Part shown: piece after piece, positions 58,737 through 64,000 of the stretch | How the letters are laid out: each line of letters starts with the position of its first letter | Position numbering within the stretch: position 1 is the first letter of the stretch | NCBI GenBank assembly: GCA_026418675.1 | Contig: JAOAAX010000004.1 | Location: 59,306 to 123,305, forward strand | DNA: 64,000 nucleotides | Direction of reading: 5' to 3' | Source: Chthoniobacterales bacterium | GTDB lineage: Bacteria > Verrucomicrobiota > Verrucomicrobiia > Chthoniobacterales > DYNR01 | Notes under the pieces: model-generated | What the model was told of the DNA's origin: nothing | The model's database searches: none | What the model saw: only the letters and a program-made list of their open reading frames with translations | Made by a program: the position numbers and the translations under genes

Positions 58737-61700
58737 ATGCCTATTTCTAAGGGGTTTGTTGCCTGCCTTTTGATTGCTATTCTTTCCCTTGTGGGGGGGG
58801 CTTTTCTTGTAGTGCAAGAGGTTCATTTTCAGGATGCCAGGTTACGGGAGAGGGCTCTTTACAAAGTTTTTGGGACTGCACAGACAGTAGATACGAATCT
58901 GATTGCACGCTTAGAGGGGACAATTAGAGACATAAAAAAGCCGGAATATTGGATACTCAAAAGCCAATTAAAATCGATACAGAAGAGCTTAGAAGATGTT
59001 CGATTTGTGTTTCTGCTTGGGCGCAGGCCTGATGGGATGCTATATACGATGCTTGATGGAGAGCCGGAAGATTCTCCTGATATTTCTCAACCTGGTGAGG
59101 AATATCCTGAAGCTTCTGAAGGAGAAAAGAGAGTTTTCAGGGAGGGGACTCCGGTAGTTGAAGGACCTATTGAGAATAGGTGGGGGACATGGGTTTCGGC
59201 GCAAGTTCCTCTTTATGGTTATGGAGAATTGGGTCAAGAGAGAGCGGTTCCGATAGCTTCGTTTGGTATGGATATTGCAGCTAATTTTTGGAGGCGGGAG
59301 GTTTTTTTGCGGTGTTTGCCGACAATTTTTTTTGTGATTTACATTTTGATCGTTTTTTTGGTTGCGGCGTGGTTATTTTACCTACGAGCAAAGGGAGCAC
59401 TTAGTAGGTGGCAGTTACTACAATATTGGGAGGTTTTTATTCTGTTTTTCGCTGGGCTTGGTTTTACGATTTTTGCTTCGTATAAGAGCTATGAGATTCA
59501 AAACGAGAATCGAGTATTATATTTTCGGAGAGGTGCGAATTCCCAGCTATCGGCGGTTTGGGTTCAACTGAGGGAGATAGGAAAGTCGGACTTAGTTGCC
59601 ATGCAAAAGTCTTTGGAGGGAGATTCGTTGCATTTTCAGGATATTTTTCGTTCGCTAAGTAGTAGTTTTCTGTTTAAGCCTGTATACGCTGTAATTTCGC
59701 TTGTGAGTGAAAATAGGGGTGGGTATCGGGTTTTGGAACATATTTTGAATTCTCAGGTTGAAGTGAAGGAGAAGCTTTTAGGGGGCAGTGAATGGGAGGC
59801 TGGATCGAAGTTTGCGGAACTTGCGAGGAGGTGTCATGAAGTTGGGTATCCTTTAATTGGGGAGGAACCTATCCAGATATTTATTCGTGGCGAACCAGTT
59901 CCTGGGCTTCTTGTTTTTGTGCCTTTGTTTTTTCAATCATCTAATTCAAAGGGAATTGATCGTGGGACGATTGTGGTGGCACTGCGAGGGGACCAGATTT
60001 TACCAAACGTGGGAAAGGAGTGGCCAACAGGGCAAGGACGATTTTATAATTCGTTGATTTCTTATGTTCGAGAGGACGGTGAGCGGATTGTTCTTAATAA
60101 AAGAGGTGGGGAGGCTTTGGAAGAGGGCGGTATTTTCAAGGTAAGATTTCCAATTTGTTTCCTTGGGAATGTCCTTGAACTTGAGGTTCAAGCTGCTTCA
60201 GCTTTTTTCCGAACGAATCCGGTGAATGGATGGAAAGTTATATTGGGCAGTGGTTTTGTAACGACAATTGGATTGTGCATCGCACTTGGATCAGTCTTAA
60301 ACCAACGAGCGAAGCTTGAACGTGGCGTTAATCGTCGCACGCGGGCGTTGCTTGAAGCAAGGCAGAGATATGAGATGCTCGCACGAAGTAGCCGGACATT
60401 TGTTTGGGAGGTTTCACCGAGTGGGGTGATTACGTTTGCATCTGGAGCAGTTGAAGAGATTACGGGATTTTCTCCGGAGGAGTTGGTTGGGAAGGTTAAG
60501 CTTGCAGAGTTGGTGGTTGAGTGTGGTGAAAGTGGTGGTTCAAAATTGCAAACTCCTGGACTACTCAGTGGGGAGGGAGGTATTTGGCGTGAGTTTATAA
60601 AAAATATTGAAGTCAAGATTAAGAATAGAGAGGGAAAGGAGATTTGGGTTGTAGTTAGCGGGTATCCTTTATTGGATAACAGGGGGGATTATCGTGGATA
60701 CAGTGGAAGTTTTACAGACGTCAATGCCTTGAAGGAAGCGCAGGGGGCACTTGAGAGGCAAACTCGATTGCAGGAAATGCTAATTGAGATATGCTCGCGC
60801 TATATCAATCTTTCCCTGGAGGAGTTTGATTCAGCAGTAGAGGAGTCGCTTGGTAGGCTTGGAAGGTTTGTGGGAGCGGATCGGTCCTATATTTTCGAGT
60901 ATCATTTTAAGGAGGACATTTGCACAAATACGCACGAGTGGTGTGCAGAGGGAGTTGAGCCTCAGATAAACGATTTGCAGGCGGTTCCTTTGAGTATGAT
61001 TCCGGATTGGGTGGGGAGGCATTTGAAAGGGGAGACGATTTTCGTAGCGGATGTTCAGGGATTGCCAGGGGATAGCAATTTGCGTCTGGTTTTAGAACCA
61101 CAGGGGATTCTAAGCTTAATTACAGTTCCACTGATGGATGGTGAGCAGTGTCTTGGATTTGTGGGGTTTGATTTCGTGCGGCAACGTCATGTTTGCCAAA
61201 AAGCCGAGGAGGATTTGCTGAGATTATTTGCCCAGATGCTGGTTTTGTTGCGGAAGCGACAAGCCAATGAGGACATGTTGCGGCGTGCTCGGGAGGAAGC
61301 GGAGAGGGCCAGTCGAGCGAAGAGCGAATTTCTGGCAAACATGAGCCATGAGATTCGAACGCCGATGAATGGAATAATGGGGACGCTTGCCCTTTTGCTT
61401 GATACGCCGTTGGATGAGAATCAACAACGGTATGCGCGGACGGCGTTGAATAGTGCGGAAGCTTTGCTTGGTTTGCTGAATGACATTTTGGATTTTTCGA
61501 AGATGGAGGCGGGGAAGTTTGAGCTGGACAAGAGGGAATTTGTGTTACTGCAGACGCTGGAGGAGGCGGTTGCGCCGTTTGCTTTGCGAGCGCAGAATAA
61601 GGGTTTGGAGTTTATTTGCAATATTCGGCCGGAGGTTCCGCAGCGGTTGGTTGGCGATCCGTTACGGTTACGGCAAGTGATAGCAAATTTGGCAGGGAAT

Positions 61701-63047
61701 GCTGTAAAGTTTACGGAGAAGGGAGAGATTTCCGTTATGGTGATGCTTGAGGGGCCCAAAAAAGAAGAGGGGTTTAAAAGTGGTGAAATCGTTGCCCTTC
61801 GGTTTGAAGTTCGGGATACGGGGATTGGAATACCTGCGGAGGATAAAATAAAACTATTTCAGAAGTTTTCGCAGGTTGATTCATCTTCGACTCGTCGTTA
61901 TGGGGGGAGTGGGCTTGGGCTTGCGATTGCTAAACAGATTGCGGAACTAATGGGTGGGGAGATAGGGGTTGAATCGGAGCCTGGGAAGGGGTCGTGTTTT
62001 TGGTTTACGGCGAAGTTTCCAGTAGGGCAGCAGAAAGCTGAAGATTTCAAAGAATACACTTCTGAAAACCCATTGTGTTGTAAGAGGTTTTTGGTAGTTG
62101 ATGATAACGAAACGAATCGGAATCTTCTGACCCAACAGTTGGAGGCTTGGGGAGGGTATGCTAAGGCTGTTGGGGATGGGCCGAGTGCGCTTGCGGAGCT
62201 TCGGGCTTCGCGGATGGATGGCAATCCTTACCATGTCGCGCTCTTGGATATGCAAATGCCAGGGATGGATGGAGTTGCTCTTGCGAGGGTGATTGAGGAT
62301 GATCCGACGTTTCATGGAATCTCCGTGATCTTGCTAACTTCGCTTGACCAGCAAATGAAGACGGAGGAGCTTGAGCGAGCCGGAATAGATGCGTGGTTAA
62401 ATAAGCCTGTGCGTCAGATTGAACTTTATGAGACAATTTCAAATGTTTTGACTCGCAAAGGTTTAGCTACTTCACGTTTGCCGGAAGTTACCTTCACAAT
62501 TCCCAAGGAGTGTATGCGAAGAGAGGAAGGTGGAGCTGAAGGGGTTGGTTCCGTTTGTGAGCCGGAAGGGGCTGATGAAGGGAGAGATGGAAATAAGGAA
62601 GTAGCAACTGTTTCTAAAGCTGAGAAAACGAGGGCTAATACAACGAAGAGGGTTCTTCTTGTAGAGGACAACCCAGTCAATCAAACTGTGGCGTTAGGTT
62701 TGCTGCAGAAGCTAGGATTTGAAGCGGATTTGGCTAAGGATGGATATGAAGCGTTGGAGATTTTAGCTCAAAGAGAGTATGGTTTGGTTCTTTTGGATCT
62801 TCAAATGCCGGGTTTGGATGGATTTGAGGTAGCGAGGCAAATTCGGGCTGGATGGGGTGGCAAGATTCGAAACACAGAGATTCCGATAGCTGCGATGACA
62901 GCCCATGCAATGCAGCGAGATCGGGACGAATCCATGAGGGCAGGGATGAATGATTTTCTGACGAAACCGGTGAGTCCTCGTGCTCTACAGGAGGTAGTTC
63001 GGAAATGGCTGCCGGCCGAAGAGCTGGCAAAACGGGGAGGAAGTTAA
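58737..63047 (+). CDS. Membrane hybrid histidine kinase with Cache/CHASE, PAS, GAF and two receivers
   Basis: Encodes 1436 residues. Four membrane segments lie at about 7-27, 191-215, 229-248 and 497-517, giving two extracytoplasmic sensor parts: a single-Cache-like domain (28-190) and a CHASE-like domain (250-495). A PAS domain (about 535-660), a GAF domain (675-840), the phosphorylated His871 in the same [15 protein letters not shown] motif as its neighbour, the ATPase domain and two receivers with Asp1171 and Asp1354 follow. The kinase-to-receiver half closely parallels the upstream gene, so duplication is likely. AGGTGAG precedes the ATG. The output partner is not in the window. Confidence 0.92.
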   Translation: MPISKGFVACLLIAILSLVGGAFLVVQEVHFQDARLRERALYKVFGTAQTVDTNLIARLEGTIRDIKKPEYWILKSQLKSIQKSLEDVRFVFLLGRRPDGMLYTMLDGEPEDSPDISQPGEEYPEASEGEKRVFREGTPVVEGPIENRWGTWVSAQVPLYGYGELGQERAVPIASFGMDIAANFWRREVFLRCLPTIFFVIYILIVFLVAAWLFYLRAKGALSRWQLLQYWEVFILFFAGLGFTIFASYKSYEIQNENRVLYFRRGANSQLSAVWVQLREIGKSDLVAMQKSLEGDSLHFQDIFRSLSSSFLFKPVYAVISLVSENRGGYRVLEHILNSQVEVKEKLLGGSEWEAGSKFAELARRCHEVGYPLIGEEPIQIFIRGEPVPGLLVFVPLFFQSSNSKGIDRGTIVVALRGDQILPNVGKEWPTGQGRFYNSLISYVREDGERIVLNKRGGEALEEGGIFKVRFPICFLGNVLELEVQAASAFFRTNPVNGWKVILGSGFVTTIGLCIALGSVLNQRAKLERGVNRRTRALLEARQRYEMLARSSRTFVWEVSPSGVITFASGAVEEITGFSPEELVGKVKLAELVVECGESGGSKLQTPGLLSGEGGIWREFIKNIEVKIKNREGKEIWVVVSGYPLLDNRGDYRGYSGSFTDVNALKEAQGALERQTRLQEMLIEICSRYINLSLEEFDSAVEESLGRLGRFVGADRSYIFEYHFKEDICTNTHEWCAEGVEPQINDLQAVPLSMIPDWVGRHLKGETIFVADVQGLPGDSNLRLVLEPQGILSLITVPLMDGEQCLGFVGFDFVRQRHVCQKAEEDLLRLFAQMLVLLRKRQANEDMLRRAREEAERASRAKSEFLANMSHEIRTPMNGIMGTLALLLDTPLDENQQRYARTALNSAEALLGLLNDILDFSKMEAGKFELDKREFVLLQTLEEAVAPFALRAQNKGLEFICNIRPEVPQRLVGDPLRLRQVIANLAGNAVKFTEKGEISVMVMLEGPKKEEGFKSGEIVALRFEVRDTGIGIPAEDKIKLFQKFSQVDSSSTRRYGGSGLGLAIAKQIAELMGGEIGVESEPGKGSCFWFTAKFPVGQQKAEDFKEYTSENPLCCKRFLVVDDNETNRNLLTQQLEAWGGYAKAVGDGPSALAELRASRMDGNPYHVALLDMQMPGMDGVALARVIEDDPTFHGISVILLTSLDQQMKTEELERAGIDAWLNKPVRQIELYETISNVLTRKGLATSRLPEVTFTIPKECMRREEGGAEGVGSVCEPEGADEGRDGNKEVATVSKAEKTRANTTKRVLLVEDNPVNQTVALGLLQKLGFEADLAKDGYEALEILAQREYGLVLLDLQMPGLDGFEVARQIRAGWGGKIRNTEIPIAAMTAHAMQRDRDESMRAGMNDFLTKPVSPRALQEVVRKWLPAEELAKRGGS

Positions 63048-63080
63048 GGGAGAGTAAGGATAGTGGGAAAAATGGTAAGA

Positions 63081-63096
63081 TAGACCTAGAGGTCTA
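63081..63096. repeat. Perfect inverted repeat upstream of rfbD
   Basis: TAGACCT (63081-63087) and AGGTCTA (63090-63096) are separated by two bases, 36 bases before the rfbD start. Such a compact palindrome would suit a dimeric regulator. It is too small to be a terminator and has no T tail. Confidence 0.35.
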
Positions 63097-63131
63097 AAAT
63101 GTAGCCAGTAGTGTCAGAGGGAATCACGACG

Positions 63132-64000
63132 ATGATGAGCGATTGCAGTGCAAGTGATAGCGGGAAAAAAACGCTAAAAGCGGTAGCGATTATTGGTTCT
63201 GGGGGTCGGCTGGGGGGTAGCTTAGCAATGCGATGGGGAGGGAGGTTTCGGCTGGAGCTTTATCCGAAGAGCCTGTTGGACTTAAAGGATTTGGATGCCG
63301 TTGTCCGATGTGTAGAAAAGTCGGAGGCCAGTTGGGTTGTGAACTGTGCTGCGATGACGCGGCTAGAGGTTTGTGAGCGGGAGCCGGAGTTGGCTTTTGC
63401 TGTGAATGCGCGTGCACCGGCGGTTCTAGGGAAGGTGTGCGAGCGGCTTGGGAAGCGGCTTGTGCATTTCAGCACGGATTATGTTTTCGATGGGAGGAAG
63501 GCTTCGCCTTATTCCGAGGAGGATGCACCCAATCCGCTGAGCACGTATGCGAAATCGAAACTAGAAGGGGAGAGGAATGTGCTTGAGGCGGATGGTGGGC
63601 ATTTTGTTTTCCGTGTTTCGTGGGTATTTGGGCCCGGGAGGACTGCTTTTCCTGATGAAATTATCCAAAAATCTTTGCGTGGTGAGACCTTACGGGTGGC
63701 GTTTGACAAATGGTCTTCGCCGACGAGTGCGTTTGATGTGGGGGACTTTTTGGGAATGTTGATTGAAAGGGATGAGCAAGTTGGGGGACTTTACCATGTA
63801 TGTAATTCCGGCGGATGTTCGTGGGTGGAGTATGCCGAAGCGACGCTGGAGATAGCGAGTGAGCTTCTTCTGCCGCTTAAAACGCGACAAGTTTATCCAG
63901 TTTCTTTGGAAGAGTTGGGTTTTCTGAGTGCACCGAGGCCTCCGTATTCGGTATTGAGTACGTCGAAGGTGGAGCGGTTGTTTGGTGTGCGGATGCGAGG
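63132..64000 (+). CDS. rfbD: dTDP-4-dehydrorhamnose reductase, 3' end cut off by the window
   Basis: The frame is open from ATG 63132 to the window end, 289 codons so far. AVIGSGGRLGGSLA-type Rossmann sequence opens it, NCAAMTRLEVCE, FSTDYVFDGRKASPYSEEDAPNPLSTYAKSKLEGE contains the catalytic Tyr-x3-Lys, and FRVSWVFGPG follows, as in RmlD. The enzyme reduces the last intermediate of dTDP-L-rhamnose for surface polysaccharide. The family is about 285-300 residues, so only a few codons are missing. A second ATG at 63135 is equally possible. rfbA, B and C are not in view. Confidence 0.88.
   Translation, partial: MMSDCSASDSGKKTLKAVAIIGSGGRLGGSLAMRWGGRFRLELYPKSLLDLKDLDAVVRCVEKSEASWVVNCAAMTRLEVCEREPELAFAVNARAPAVLGKVCERLGKRLVHFSTDYVFDGRKASPYSEEDAPNPLSTYAKSKLEGERNVLEADGGHFVFRVSWVFGPGRTAFPDEIIQKSLRGETLRVAFDKWSSPTSAFDVGDFLGMLIERDEQVGGLYHVCNSGGCSWVEYAEATLEIASELLLPLKTRQVYPVSLEELGFLSAPRPPYSVLSTSKVERLFGVRMR

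Overview
The window looks like a bacterial chromosome segment from the PVC group, most likely Verrucomicrobiota. This placement is an inference from gene content and protein features: a SecA with an enlarged middle region, a SufT-type protein, a GyrA with an unusual quinolone pocket, and the hypothetical gene beside secA. There is no rRNA here to settle it. No phage, insertion sequence or CRISPR array was seen; this is mostly housekeeping sequence with some unusual arrangements.

Layout. Positions 1-669 hold the 3' end of pilT. From 1046 to 15132 runs a str-S10-spc ribosomal cluster on the + strand (rpsL, rpsG, fusA, rpsJ, rplC, rplD, rplW, rplB, rpsS, an inserted exported coiled-coil gene, rplV, rpsC, rplP, rpmC, rpsQ, rplN, rplX, rplE, rpsH, rplF, rplR, rpsE, rplO). 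tuf, rpsN, rpmD and everything normally after rplO (secY, infA, alpha operon) are missing. The cluster ends at a strong terminator. Next come a membrane Ser/Thr kinase, a PD-(D/E)XK-like coiled-coil protein, an M14 carboxypeptidase-like gene paired with a degenerate paralogue, an Rrf2 regulator and a GluQ-RS-like synthetase. A long minus-strand block (20992-32483) carries gyrA, gyrB, nth, rlpA, rimO, a RodZ-like gene, cca and a cysteine desulfurase. A plus-strand block (32708-40605) carries lepA, a C-terminal processing protease, purA, uppS, an atypical NtrC-type regulator and a class IV aminotransferase, with an antisense tRNA-Thr(UGU) inside it. A second minus block (40700-48782) carries a serine-palmitoyltransferase-like enzyme, a phosphate transporter, a half-size TSUP protein, SufT, an FAD oxidoreductase and secA. 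A plus block (49086-53359) has a hypothetical protein, gmhA, a prepilin peptidase and an MsbA-like ABC transporter. After glutaredoxin and rpsA on the minus strand, two large hybrid histidine kinases lie in tandem on the plus strand, followed by the start of a dTDP-4-dehydrorhamnose reductase gene cut off by the window end.

Two global signals stand out. First, strand composition flips: left of about 11.4 kb the + strand is rich in A and C, and right of about 15.3 kb it is rich in G and T whatever the gene direction, with a mixed zone inside the spc part of the ribosomal cluster. This marks either a replication origin or a rearrangement boundary. Second, the ribosomal genes almost all lack a Shine-Dalgarno sequence, and 17 of 22 carry T directly before ATG. 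One internal promoter (upstream of rplV) is placed so close to the start codon that its mRNA would be almost leaderless.

Themes linking the genes are translation (ribosomal proteins, EF-G, LepA, RimO acting on the S12 encoded here, tRNA maturation), envelope and surface biology (PilT, prepilin peptidase, RlpA, RodZ-like, UppS, GmhA, MsbA-like, RfbD, SecA) and signalling (a kinase, an atypical regulator and two hybrid kinases).
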